11,628 nucleotides of DNA from Flammeovirgaceae bacterium (lineage in GTDB: Bacteria; Bacteroidota; Bacteroidia; Cytophagales; Cyclobacteriaceae). Shown here one piece after another: positions 1-6,863 of this stretch. Positions within the stretch are counted from its first letter, which is position 1. Every line of letters starts with the position of its first letter. A program made the translations under genes and the position numbers. The stretch is taken from positions 1 to 11,628 of the forward strand of contig QIEB01000087.1 of NCBI GenBank assembly GCA_003229495.1, in the 5' to 3' direction. The notes beneath the pieces were generated by a model. That model saw nothing but the letters and a program-made list of their open reading frames with translations. It had not been told where the DNA came from and did not search any database.

Positions 1-136
1 TAGCCGGGCAATGATAGAGAAAGGATTTATAACAGAAACCACTGGTGATTTCTTTGACGGAGAAATGCACCTAGGATTTAATATTTCCAGGGTATTTAAC
101 ATTGGCAAACAGAAAACACAGATTGGAGCTAACTAA
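1..136 (+). CDS. C-terminal end of an unidentified protein, possibly an outer-membrane beta-barrel (partial)
   Basis: An open frame runs in from the left edge (codons from base 2) and stops at TAA 134-136, giving 44 residues. The end alternates polar and aromatic or aliphatic residues (GEMHLGFNISRVFNIGK), which resembles a closing beta-strand of a Bacteroidota outer-membrane protein. No domain can be assigned from so short a piece, so the family is unknown. Its last 8 bases overlap the last 8 bases of the kinase gene on the other strand, so the two genes converge without a spacer. The coding call rests on the open frame, its composition and this tidy junction. Confidence 0.5.
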   Translation, partial: SRAMIEKGFITETTGDFFDGEMHLGFNISRVFNIGKQKTQIGAN

Positions 137-746
137 ATAGTCCGTAGATTTCCCGGTCCACTCTTTCAACTATTGAGGCAAAATCATGGATATTACTAAC
201 AAAATCCAGATCGTTAATGTTAATTATCAGTAGTTTTCCCAGAGAATACTGATCGATCCACCGCTGGTAAAATGTATTGAGGTTATTAAGGTATTCCAGT
301 TGAATCAGATGTTCGTAGTCACGACCCCTCTTTTGTATTTGTGATACTAGCTTTGGTATATCAGCCTGCAGATAAATTAACAAATCCGGGGGTTTTACTA
401 ATTTGATCATCGAATCAAACAATCCCAGATAGTTGTGGTAATCCCTATCAGTAATCATTCCTGACTGGTAGAGGTTTGCTGCGAAAATGTAGGCATCCTC
501 GTAGATAGTCCTGTCTTGTATAACGGTTCCCTCTAACTCCCTGGTGTTTTTCGCCTGATTAAATCGACTATTTAAAAAATAAACCTGAAGGTTAAACGCC
601 CACCTTTTCATGTCCTTATAGAAGTCTTCTAAATAAGGGTTTTGGTCCACTGATTCAAAAATAGGGGTCCAATTGTAATGTTGGGCAAGCTTTTCAGTAA
701 GGGAAGTTTTCCCGGAGGCGATATTTCCGGAAACGGCGATGTGCAT
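129..746 (-). CDS. Deoxynucleoside kinase (dCK/dGK/dAK family)
   Basis: A 205-residue cytosolic kinase of the deoxynucleoside kinase family, which phosphorylates a salvaged deoxynucleoside to its 5'-monophosphate using a nucleoside triphosphate. Visible motifs are the P-loop GNIASGKT (residues 7-14), a glutamate in PIFES (E31) at the position of the catalytic/substrate carboxylate, the DRT triplet (78-80) matching the family's (E/D)RS motif, and an arginine-rich LID, QKRGRDYE (138-145). The length is normal for the bacterial members. Substrate preference (dA, dG or dC) cannot be read reliably. The start is ATG at 746 and puts the P-loop right at the N-terminus, as usual. It lies 57 bp downstream of the exported-protein gene on the same strand. 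Its stop overlaps the end of the convergent gene at the left edge. Confidence 0.93.
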   Translation of the reverse strand: MHIAVSGNIASGKTSLTEKLAQHYNWTPIFESVDQNPYLEDFYKDMKRWAFNLQVYFLNSRFNQAKNTRELEGTVIQDRTIYEDAYIFAANLYQSGMITDRDYHNYLGLFDSMIKLVKPPDLLIYLQADIPKLVSQIQKRGRDYEHLIQLEYLNNLNTFYQRWIDQYSLGKLLIININDLDFVSNIHDFASIVERVDREIYGLFS

Positions 747-803
747 GTAAACAGGGGTAGTTTAATCCAAGTTACACATTATTTATCAACCTGGAAACGG
801 ACT

Positions 804-1265
804 TTAAAGCCCTTCATATTTTAGTTCCCAAAGAATATTTACAATTTTCCATTTTCCGGAAATTTTGGCCATGTGCAAATAATCTATCCAGTTGGTGGTC
901 TCAGCTTTGACCATAGCGCTGTTGTTATATATGTCAAGTATGGTTATGCTCCTCTTCAAATCCTGCGGGTTCACTTTTTGGACCCGTTTCTTTTTAGTTT
1001 GAACCAACAGGTCTTCGGCACTAAGGTATGCCAGCGCACCATTATTACTCCTTGTGTTGAATACGATTTTTTTGGCCATTTGTGGGTGTACAACGGTGGC
1101 CATTAGTTGGTCATTGCCTTCATACCATGCTTGCAGATATTCCTGTGTAACAGATTCGATGGCAAACCTCTCAGATTCGATGGCAAACCTCTCGTTTTCA
1201 GTTTGAGCCTGTGCCGGTAAGATAAAACACCCCACCAGGCCTAGTAGTAAGGCAAAAAGTTTCAT
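804..1265 (-). CDS. Exported lumazine-binding-like (NTF2-fold) protein with a tandem 7-residue duplication
   Basis: A 153-residue protein with a signal peptide (basic K2, hydrophobic stretch 3-17, predicted cleavage AQA|Q at 20/21). The mature part matches the pattern of the putative lumazine-binding family (PF12893-like, NTF2 fold): a helix with EYLQAWYEGN, then HPQMAKK, then a C-terminal sheet ending in GKWKIVNILWE. Ligand and role are unknown; this family has no firmly established general function. Just after the cleavage site the heptad ERFAIES occurs twice in a row (residues 25-31 and 32-38), encoded by a perfect 21-bp duplication, so the N-terminal linker is one unit longer than expected. 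The gene lies 120 bp downstream of the TonB receptor on the same strand, with an AT-rich palindrome in between. A functional link to the receptor is possible but not shown. Confidence 0.8.
   Translation of the reverse strand: MKLFALLLGLVGCFILPAQAQTENERFAIESERFAIESVTQEYLQAWYEGNDQLMATVVHPQMAKKIVFNTRSNNGALAYLSAEDLLVQTKKKRVQKVNPQDLKRSITILDIYNNSAMVKAETTNWIDYLHMAKISGKWKIVNILWELKYEGL
1151..1192. repeat. Perfect 21-bp tandem duplication inside the exported-protein gene
   Basis: The 21-bp unit at 1151-1171 is repeated without mismatch at 1172-1192, and base 1193 matches the start of a third copy. Because 21 is a multiple of three, the reading frame is kept and seven residues (ERFAIES) are added. Perfect identity suggests a recent slippage or duplication event. 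Confidence 0.95.
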
Positions 1266-1286
1266 GACAGTTACCTGGTTAATAAA

Positions 1287-1298
1287 GTAATATATTAC
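1287..1298. promoter_or_regulatory. AT-rich 12-bp palindrome upstream of the exported-protein gene (possible operator)
   Basis: GTAATATATTAC at 1287-1298 is a perfect 12-bp palindrome, 21 bp upstream of the ATG at 1265. Its half ATATATTAC recurs at 1332-1340, 42 bp away, about four helical turns. This could be a pair of regulator sites or part of an AT-rich promoter. In such AT-rich DNA a chance origin is quite possible. Confidence 0.25.
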
Positions 1299-1385
1299 GA
1301 ATCTCTGTTAGATGCCGGTGATAATCGGTAGATATATTACATGGATGCCCAAAACCCAAAAAAAAGCCCTGCCATTCAGTGGTTT

Positions 1386-3791
1386 TCATAGACTGGTTTT
1401 CAAGGCAACAATAAAATTGCGCCCAGCAGCGCTAATGCCTGAGGAGTAGGGTCTATAGTGGGTGTTAAAGATATTATCCACCCCGGCAGTTAAGATAATC
1501 GTTTTGCTGAAATGGAACGAACCAGAGAAGTTCAAGGTTTGCCAGGCCAGAGAACCATCGGGAGTATATAGATGGGTTTTTAACTGTTCACTTGGTGCCA
1601 AATCTTTGAATTCCCGCTTTCCATTAAATCGATAGCTCAGTTCACTGCGGAGACGTTTGTAACGATAAGATAACCCAAAAAACCCAAAGCTTGGAGTGGT
1701 ATGCCGTAACGGGCGACCTTCGGAATCTTCACCTTGAGTTATGGTGTACGAAGAGCTAAAACCTAAACCTGGAGTAAGAGCAAAGTCCAATTGAACATTA
1801 ACACCATAAATGTGGGCACTATTGGTATTCACTAAAGCCTGGACCTTGCTTAATTCACCATCAAAATAGATGGAGTCTTTTCCCTGGAATGCAAAATCAT
1901 CCTGAATTATAGCGTTGTCCAGGAATATAAAATAACCAGTTGCAGAAATTTTAAGCTTGTCCTCAATAGACTTTGTAAGTCCAATTTCTGTGTTATACGA
2001 ATATTCGGGTTTAAGGTCCGTATTTGGAACTGTTACTATTCCATTGGAGCCATCAAAAATCTTACCTATATCGTCCACATTTGGCGCTCTAAAACCGGTA
2101 GAAAAAAGGGTATTAAACTGCCAGTGTTTAGCTGGCAGCCAGGCGATGCCCAGACTTCCGTTTAGGGCCCCATTGTTTACCTCAAATTTGTTCAGGATTC
2201 CAGGGGAATTAGTATCATTATAAAGTGCATCTAGCCAGATCTGGTTGTACCGTAGTCCGCTGGTAATGGCCACACCCTCTGAAGGTTGCCATTTATGACT
2301 TAGGTAGCCTGCTAATCCCGAATAATCTGAACCTCCATTGGGGTAACGCGGAGTGCCAGGAAATTCACGGCCGGTAACGAGGTCCTTACCAACTGCTTTT
2401 GAATCTACTTGGTTGAAGAACCACTCCAGACCATAAAATATGGTGTGTTTCGAACTAATGATCCTTTCGAGATCAAAATTGAAGGTGAATATGTCTACTT
2501 TTTCGGAACGAATCCGAAGCAGGTCATTGCCGAAATCCCTGTCATTACGGCTTTCTTTGATATTCTGGAGGGTAAACTGTAGTCTAGCTCCATCGAAGAA
2601 TTTATTTTTATTATACAGGCCAACCAGAATACTATTGGACAACCATTTTTGTGGACCATAAAACCAGTCTCCAGCTTTTAGTTGGCCGTTTTCATCGGTC
2701 TCGATCAACCGGTCATAACGCGGAATATCAGAAGTGGTACTGTAGTTCAGGGTATAGCTTAACTCTGATTTGTCACCAAGTCTGAATCGAGTCTTGCTCA
2801 GAAGGTTCAATTGATGATATCCACTGAATACCTGTTCGTTGTTATCTGGGTTTTGTAAAACACTATCCTTATTGTTTATTCTCTGCACATATTGAAATCG
2901 TTTGCCATAGTCTGGAAACTTGCTGGTTCGTTTATTTCCCGTGTTCAGATGTTGATAGTTGCTATAGGTAAAACTGGTATACTGACTAATTTTATTTCCT
3001 CTGATGCTAAAATCAATGTGGCCTGTTTTTTCATTATTTGCACTGGAATACCTCAGCACAGAATTAGCTTCGAACTGTGTTACCTTTTCGCTGGTAAATC
3101 CAGGAGTCTTGGTCCTAAAATGCATAACCCCTCCCAGTGCATCACTTCCATACATAACCGATCCGGGACCAAATAGTACTTCGGTACTCCCCAATGTGAA
3201 GGGGTCAATGCTAATCACATTTTGTAAATTTCCACCCCTGAAAATGGCGTTGTTCATTCGCACCCCGTCCACCACGATTAACACGGAATTGGCCGCGAAT
3301 CCTCTAATCATTGGACTTCCTCCACCTAGTTGGCTTTTTTGAATAAAAACCTGATTGGTTTTGCCCAACATGTCTGCAGTGGTTTGCGGGTTGCTAAACT
3401 CAATCTCTTGAGAACCAACGGAGACAATTCTATTTGGCGTTTGTTTTTTGTTCTGTTCCCATCGGTTAGCTGAAATCACCACTTCATCAATAAGGATAAT
3501 TCTTTGTCTTAATGCTACCTTAAAGCTCCCTAATTCCAATTGATCAGCAGATATTACATAGGACTCGTAGGAGGGGTGATTAATGGTAATCAAGCCTGAA
3601 TCTAAAAAGTGGATTAGCGTAGTTTGTCCGTTATGATCAGTAGTCCAGGAGAGGGAGTGATCATGGTTATAGATCATTGCATTTTCCACCGGCTGCAGGG
3701 TGTTTTGGTCAATAATGGTGATCACTTGAGCGTGTAATACCTGAATTGAATAAATGAAGCAGCTAAGAGTATAGAGGTAAAACTTACGCAA
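1386..3791 (-). CDS. TonB-dependent outer-membrane receptor (hemoglobin/transferrin-receptor-like)
   Basis: An 801-residue outer-membrane transporter powered by TonB. In order: signal peptide (1-21, cleavage at HA|Q), a carboxypeptidase-regulatory-like domain (about 23-95) typical of Bacteroidota receptors, a TonB-box-like segment IDEVVISAN (101-109), the plug (about 115-230, with PMIRGF, VDGVRMNN and YGSDALGGVMHF), then the beta-barrel, which ends in a NIFNTHYRPY motif and FIVALKTSL. The plug resembles the hemoglobin/transferrin/lactoferrin receptor group. FRAP (567-570) and an NPDL-like box (PNTDL, 589-593) are present, but no histidine lies between them, where hemin receptors such as HemR carry a ligand. 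Heme is therefore uncertain as substrate. The start is TTG at 3791: an in-frame stop lies five codons upstream and the next ATG is codon 39, which would remove the signal peptide. Confidence 0.92.
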   Translation of the reverse strand: MRKFYLYTLSCFIYSIQVLHAQVITIIDQNTLQPVENAMIYNHDHSLSWTTDHNGQTTLIHFLDSGLITINHPSYESYVISADQLELGSFKVALRQRIILIDEVVISANRWEQNKKQTPNRIVSVGSQEIEFSNPQTTADMLGKTNQVFIQKSQLGGGSPMIRGFAANSVLIVVDGVRMNNAIFRGGNLQNVISIDPFTLGSTEVLFGPGSVMYGSDALGGVMHFRTKTPGFTSEKVTQFEANSVLRYSSANNEKTGHIDFSIRGNKISQYTSFTYSNYQHLNTGNKRTSKFPDYGKRFQYVQRINNKDSVLQNPDNNEQVFSGYHQLNLLSKTRFRLGDKSELSYTLNYSTTSDIPRYDRLIETDENGQLKAGDWFYGPQKWLSNSILVGLYNKNKFFDGARLQFTLQNIKESRNDRDFGNDLLRIRSEKVDIFTFNFDLERIISSKHTIFYGLEWFFNQVDSKAVGKDLVTGREFPGTPRYPNGGSDYSGLAGYLSHKWQPSEGVAITSGLRYNQIWLDALYNDTNSPGILNKFEVNNGALNGSLGIAWLPAKHWQFNTLFSTGFRAPNVDDIGKIFDGSNGIVTVPNTDLKPEYSYNTEIGLTKSIEDKLKISATGYFIFLDNAIIQDDFAFQGKDSIYFDGELSKVQALVNTNSAHIYGVNVQLDFALTPGLGFSSSYTITQGEDSEGRPLRHTTPSFGFFGLSYRYKRLRSELSYRFNGKREFKDLAPSEQLKTHLYTPDGSLAWQTLNFSGSFHFSKTIILTAGVDNIFNTHYRPYSSGISAAGRNFIVALKTSL

Positions 3792-3918
3792 AGATCCGTC
3801 AGGTTAGGTCTTAAAAATTCCAAACCACAAAGTTGACAAATTCACAATCAGTATGCAGCACCTGCACATATCAAATTAATTTGTCACGGTATTCTTATTT
3901 TGCCGCATAAACAATGCC

Positions 3919-3943
3919 AAAAATGCCAACCTGGCGGTTGGCA
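3919..3943 (-). terminator. Hairpin terminator of the cysteine operon
   Basis: Read on the minus strand, TGCCAACC and GGTTGGCA form a perfect 8-bp stem (3936-3943 with 3924-3931) around the 4-nt loop GCCA, followed at once by five T (3919-3923). It lies about 60 bp downstream of the moeZ-like stop codon and is preceded by a TTGTTATTTGTTATTTG tract. The U-tract is short, so termination may be partial. Confidence 0.6.
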
Positions 3944-3958
3944 AATAACAAATAACAA
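3924..3958 (-). repeat. 3' repeat module, copy 1: TTGYTAT tract plus GC hairpin
   Basis: On the plus strand this is a GC-rich inverted repeat (3924-3943) followed by caaataacaaataacaa (3942-3958). A matching arrangement occurs at 10161-10203, where the A-rich tract agrees at 15 of 17 bases. Both copies lie about 60 bp past the stop codon of a minus-strand gene and in the same orientation. This suggests a dispersed intergenic repeat of this genome rather than chance. Confidence 0.5.
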
Positions 3959-4001
3959 GCTTGAGGAATGGTGCTTGGGATTTGATGCTTGCGATTGCTA
4001 A

Positions 4002-5147
4002 TTAGTACTTGGCTAATGAACTGTCAATTTCGTTAGCATAAGCCAAAATACCTCCTTTCAAATTGTACAGATTTGTAAAGCCAAATTTTTTCTCAAGGGT
4101 TTCAATAGCCTGTGCACTTCTAACCCCACTTCTACAGTGAACCACTACCTTTTTATTTGAATCAATCTGGTCCACCTTGTCTTCAATCTGAGCCAAGGGG
4201 ATCAATTCACCATTGAGATGGGCAATTTCATATTCATAGGTTTCCCTTACATCTATCAACTGGTAAGCTTTGCCGGAATCTTTGAGCTTTTCCAACTCTT
4301 GAACTGTTATTTCTTTCACATCGGGTACGTCATCCTGTTGCTGGTCGAGCCCACAAAACACCTCATAATCAATTAACTTCAAAATGCTCGGTTGACTTTT
4401 GTCCTTATGAACATTCAATGTTCTGGTTTCAAATGTCAGGGCGTCAAACAAAAATAAGCGACCATTTAATGGATCGCCGATTCCGGTGATTACTTTTATT
4501 ACTTCATTGGCTTGTAAACTGCCGATGATTCCAGGGAGTACACCAATTACGCCACCTTCCGCACAACTAGGCACCAAGCCCGGAGGAGGAGGTGTTGGAA
4601 ACAGATCACGATAATTGGGACCTGTTTTACCCTCTTTATCGGTGTAGTTAAATACGGAAACCTGACCCTCGAATCGGAAGATAGAGGCATATACATTGGT
4701 TTTTTGCAGAATGACGCATGCATCATTTACCAGGTATCTGGTGGGAAAATTATCGGTGCCATCAGCAACAACGTCATAGTCAGCCAGTATATCTAAGGCA
4801 TTTTCTGAGGTGAGCCTGGTGTTGTGCTCAATAAAATTAACGTTGGGGTTGAGCCCTCGAAGCCTTTGTATGGCGCTGGTGGTTTTGGGCTTCCCTACGT
4901 CTTCAACTGAAAAAAGTACCTGCCGTTGTAAATTGCTCTCCTCTACTACATCGAAATCAACTACTCCAATTGTCCCTACACCCGCGGCAGTAAGGTAAAG
5001 CAATAAAGGACTGCCTAGGCCACCCGAACCTATAACCAACACCTTGGCGTTTTTCAGACGCCTCTGACCTTGAATATTAAATTCAGGAATGATTAAGTGC
5101 CGACTGTACCTTTCCAGTTCTTCCTTTGTGAATTTTACGGTATTCAT
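4002..5147 (-). CDS. moeZ: MoeZ-like sulfur-carrier adenylyltransferase/sulfurtransferase (E1-like + rhodanese)
   Basis: A 381-residue two-domain cytosolic enzyme. It adenylates the C-terminal glycine of a ubiquitin-like sulfur carrier with ATP, then supplies sulfur through its rhodanese domain to make the thiocarboxylate. The E1-like domain (about 1-265) has GSGGLGS (40-46), NLQRQ (72-76), TDNFPTR (131-137) and the conserved cysteine of PSCAEGG (C195). The rhodanese domain (about 278-375) has the six-residue active-site loop CRSGVR with C338. The zinc CxxC pairs of E. coli MoeB and MOCS3 are absent (NYRD at 178-181 where CxxC would be; a lone C265). I recall the same feature in actinobacterial MoeZ. 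It is the last gene of the operon, 6 bp after the sulfur carrier, which is its obvious partner. It might also serve other carriers such as MoaD or ThiS. Confidence 0.9.
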   Translation of the reverse strand: MNTVKFTKEELERYSRHLIIPEFNIQGQRRLKNAKVLVIGSGGLGSPLLLYLTAAGVGTIGVVDFDVVEESNLQRQVLFSVEDVGKPKTTSAIQRLRGLNPNVNFIEHNTRLTSENALDILADYDVVADGTDNFPTRYLVNDACVILQKTNVYASIFRFEGQVSVFNYTDKEGKTGPNYRDLFPTPPPPGLVPSCAEGGVIGVLPGIIGSLQANEVIKVITGIGDPLNGRLFLFDALTFETRTLNVHKDKSQPSILKLIDYEVFCGLDQQQDDVPDVKEITVQELEKLKDSGKAYQLIDVRETYEYEIAHLNGELIPLAQIEDKVDQIDSNKKVVVHCRSGVRSAQAIETLEKKFGFTNLYNLKGGILAYANEIDSSLAKY

Positions 5148-5153
5148 AAAATT

Positions 5154-5435
5154 TTAATTGGTGATCCCCCCAGCTATCGCGGGCACGATACTAATGACCG
5201 CGTCCTGGGTAACAGGAGTTTGCTCATTGTTTAACACTTTGATGTCTTCATCCCCCAGATAGATCCTCACGAATTGCCGGATTTCACCAGCGTCATCGAA
5301 AAGTTGCTTTTTTAAGTCAGGATATAAGGAGGACAAAGCATTTATTGACTCCCTGATATCGATAGCGTCAACCTCAATAGTTGCCTGATTACCAGTGAAC
5401 TTTCTAAGTGGGGTCGGAATAATTATTTTGGCCAT
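5154..5435 (-). CDS. cysO: CysO-like ubiquitin-fold sulfur carrier with a GG-ITN tail
   Basis: A 93-residue beta-grasp (MoaD/ThiS family) protein that would carry sulfur as a C-terminal thiocarboxylate for cysteine synthesis. Family features are the opening AKIIIPTPLRKFT, a central helix (about 27-47), FVRIYLGDEDI (55-65) and the closing DAVISIVPAIAGG. The active diglycine is not terminal: G89-G90 is followed by I91-T92-N93. In related systems (QbsE/QbsD and HcyS/HcyD, from memory) a JAMM protease removes residues after GG, and a JAMM gene lies just 13 bp upstream here, so the same trimming is inferred. The placement between mec-like and moeZ-like genes and downstream of cysM favours a CysO role over molybdopterin or thiamine synthesis. 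Confidence 0.87.
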   Translation of the reverse strand: MAKIIIPTPLRKFTGNQATIEVDAIDIRESINALSSLYPDLKKQLFDDAGEIRQFVRIYLGDEDIKVLNNEQTPVTQDAVISIVPAIAGGITN

Positions 5436-5448
5436 TATTTCTATTAAT

Positions 5449-5880
5449 TTATAGTTTCAAATTTGTTTTAATTACTATTTCCTCTTCCTCAAATTGTTGG
5501 TGGTACAATTGCCAGGAAGTAGTTTTTTTTACTTGTTCTTTCTCAGTAGAAAGTATCAGATATGAGAAGAATGGAACCGCTTGCTTCAAGTCATGTTTAG
5601 AAGGCACTGCCGGGTGGTCCGGATGACTGTGATAGATCCCAAGTAAAGTGATTTCGTTTTCCAAAGCATAGCGCTCTGCTTTTAAATAGTCCCGCGGGTC
5701 AACTTCAAACCTCCGCCTTTGATCTCCTTGTTGGCTATTAGTGGTGGTGTGCACCTCAGTTATTATCCGTCCATCCGGCTGGTCTTTACCGAAAACAAAT
5801 CCACAACATTCCATGGGATATGAACCTAAGGCATGATCTGCCATTTTATCCATTAAATCTTTGTTCAACAACAATTTCAT
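5449..5880 (-). CDS. mec: Mec-like JAMM/MPN+ zinc metalloprotease
   Basis: A 143-residue JAB1/MPN/Mov34 peptidase with an intact zinc site: E24 in PMECCGF, then HSHP with H84 and H86, seven residues, S94, and D97 (HxHx7SxxD). Short single-domain proteins of this type act in sulfur-carrier pathways. Mycobacterial Mec+ hydrolyses the CysO-cysteine adduct to free cysteine, and QbsD trims carrier tails. Here it could do both, since the neighbouring carrier has three residues beyond GG. Its ATG at 5880 overlaps the cysM-like stop by 4 bp (ATGA), a sign of translational coupling; the carrier follows after 13 bp. The adjacent C25 and C26 next to the catalytic glutamate are visible but of unknown meaning. 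Confidence 0.9.
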   Translation of the reverse strand: MKLLLNKDLMDKMADHALGSYPMECCGFVFGKDQPDGRIITEVHTTTNSQQGDQRRRFEVDPRDYLKAERYALENEITLLGIYHSHPDHPAVPSKHDLKQAVPFFSYLILSTEKEQVKKTTSWQLYHQQFEEEEIVIKTNLKL

Positions 5881-6800
5881 TTAAAAATTGAATTTACGAT
5901 CTCGGAATATTTTTCTGCATTGTCAGGAAATACCGTTACCACATTTCCAGAATCAATTTCGTTGGCGACAGCTATTGCTCCCAATAGATTTGCCGCGGAT
6001 GACGGGCTTACCATAAGTCCTTCTTTTGAGGCAATTTCTTTTACCATCATTAGGGCCTGGTCACTATCAATCTCTAAATTTGCATCAGCTATGTTTTGAT
6101 CGTATATACCTGGCACTAACGCGGTCTCCATATGTTTCCATCCTTCCAGATTATGCATGGCAATGTCCGGTTGTAAGGTTATCAATTTAATTTCAGGGTT
6201 AAACTCTTTCAACCTTCGCCCTAAACCCATGGCGGTCCCGGTAGTTCCCAGCCCAACCACCACATGGGTAACCGCGCCATTCGTCTGTGCAATGATCTCT
6301 TCTGCTGTGTGGTGGTAATGTGCTTTCCAATTATTGGGATTATTATATTGATCCGCATAGTAATACCTTTCCGGATCTTGTTTTTTAATCTCCTTTGCCA
6401 TAGCCTGAGCTTCATCGGTTCCTCCAAACCTTGAGGTATAGATTAATTCTGCTCCGTGAGCTTTTAAAATAGTAATACGTTCTTTACTGGCATTTTCCGG
6501 CAAACATATGGTGACCTTTAATCCTAGCGCAGCCCCAATAGCGGCATAGGAGATGGCAGTATTTCCGCTGCTGGCATCCAATAACTCCCTTCCATGGTCT
6601 AGTTCCCCGGATTGCAAGGCTTTTTCTATAATGTTAAAGGCAGGTCGACTTTTAATACTGCCACCCAACTGCATCCATTCAAGTTTGGCATAGATATTTA
6701 CCATAGCATCCTGAAAGATTCTACTAATGTGAAATAAGGGGGTATTTCCAATTGATCCTGAAAGATCCCTATAAACAATTGTTTCTGCTACTGTTTGCAT
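5877..6800 (-). CDS. cysM: CysM-like PLP-dependent cysteine synthase
   Basis: A 307-residue fold-type II PLP enzyme of the cysteine synthase family. K50 in GGSIKSR is the predicted Schiff-base lysine, SSGNT (77-81) the substrate loop and GTTGT (185-189) the PLP-phosphate loop. The GTTGT form, rather than GTGGT, matches my memory of the thiocarboxylate-using mycobacterial CysM. With the JAMM protease, carrier and MoeZ-like genes downstream, the likely reaction is addition of carrier thiocarboxylate to a serine derivative (O-phosphoserine or O-acetylserine). By eye, K222 aligns with the arginine linked to O-phosphoserine preference in mycobacterial CysM, so the acceptor stays open. ATG at 6800 lies 8 nt beyond the U-run of the attenuator, with no Shine-Dalgarno sequence. 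It is the first structural gene of the operon. Confidence 0.9.
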   Translation of the reverse strand: MQTVAETIVYRDLSGSIGNTPLFHISRIFQDAMVNIYAKLEWMQLGGSIKSRPAFNIIEKALQSGELDHGRELLDASSGNTAISYAAIGAALGLKVTICLPENASKERITILKAHGAELIYTSRFGGTDEAQAMAKEIKKQDPERYYYADQYNNPNNWKAHYHHTAEEIIAQTNGAVTHVVVGLGTTGTAMGLGRRLKEFNPEIKLITLQPDIAMHNLEGWKHMETALVPGIYDQNIADANLEIDSDQALMMVKEIASKEGLMVSPSSAANLLGAIAVANEIDSGNVVTVFPDNAEKYSEIVNSIFK

Positions 6801-6808
6801 TTTGACAT

Positions 6809-6843
6809 AAAAAAAAGCCCTTCCTAAATTCAGGAAAGGCTTT
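6809..6843 (-). terminator. Attenuator terminator hairpin in the cys operon leader
   Basis: On the minus strand a 12-bp stem pairs 6832-6843 with 6814-6825 (core AGCCTTTCCT and AGGAAGGGCT, one G-U pair) around a 6-nt loop, followed by eight T (6809-6816, partly in the stem). It has full intrinsic-terminator form but stands upstream of the operon, ending 8 nt before the cysM-like ATG. It must therefore be conditional if the genes are to be expressed. Confidence 0.88.
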
Positions 6844-6863
6844 GTTTATTTTTTTAACCAGAT

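Noticed and set aside
1358..1390. Intrinsic terminator after the TonB receptor (AGGGC followed by eight T on the minus strand)
   Set aside because: There is a T-run but no convincing 5' stem arm; only a 5-bp pairing with a very long loop can be drawn.
1957..3342. Several plus-strand open frames opposite the TonB receptor, and similar antisense frames in the moeZ, cyclase and cysM genes
   Set aside because: Their predicted proteins show no domain pattern, and each lies fully within a well-supported gene on the other strand or another frame.
4560..4640. Loss of zinc cysteines in the MoeZ-like protein as a sign of decay
   Set aside because: The NYRD sequence in place of CxxC is, as far as I recall, normal for MoeZ-type proteins, and the E1 and rhodanese active-site residues are intact.
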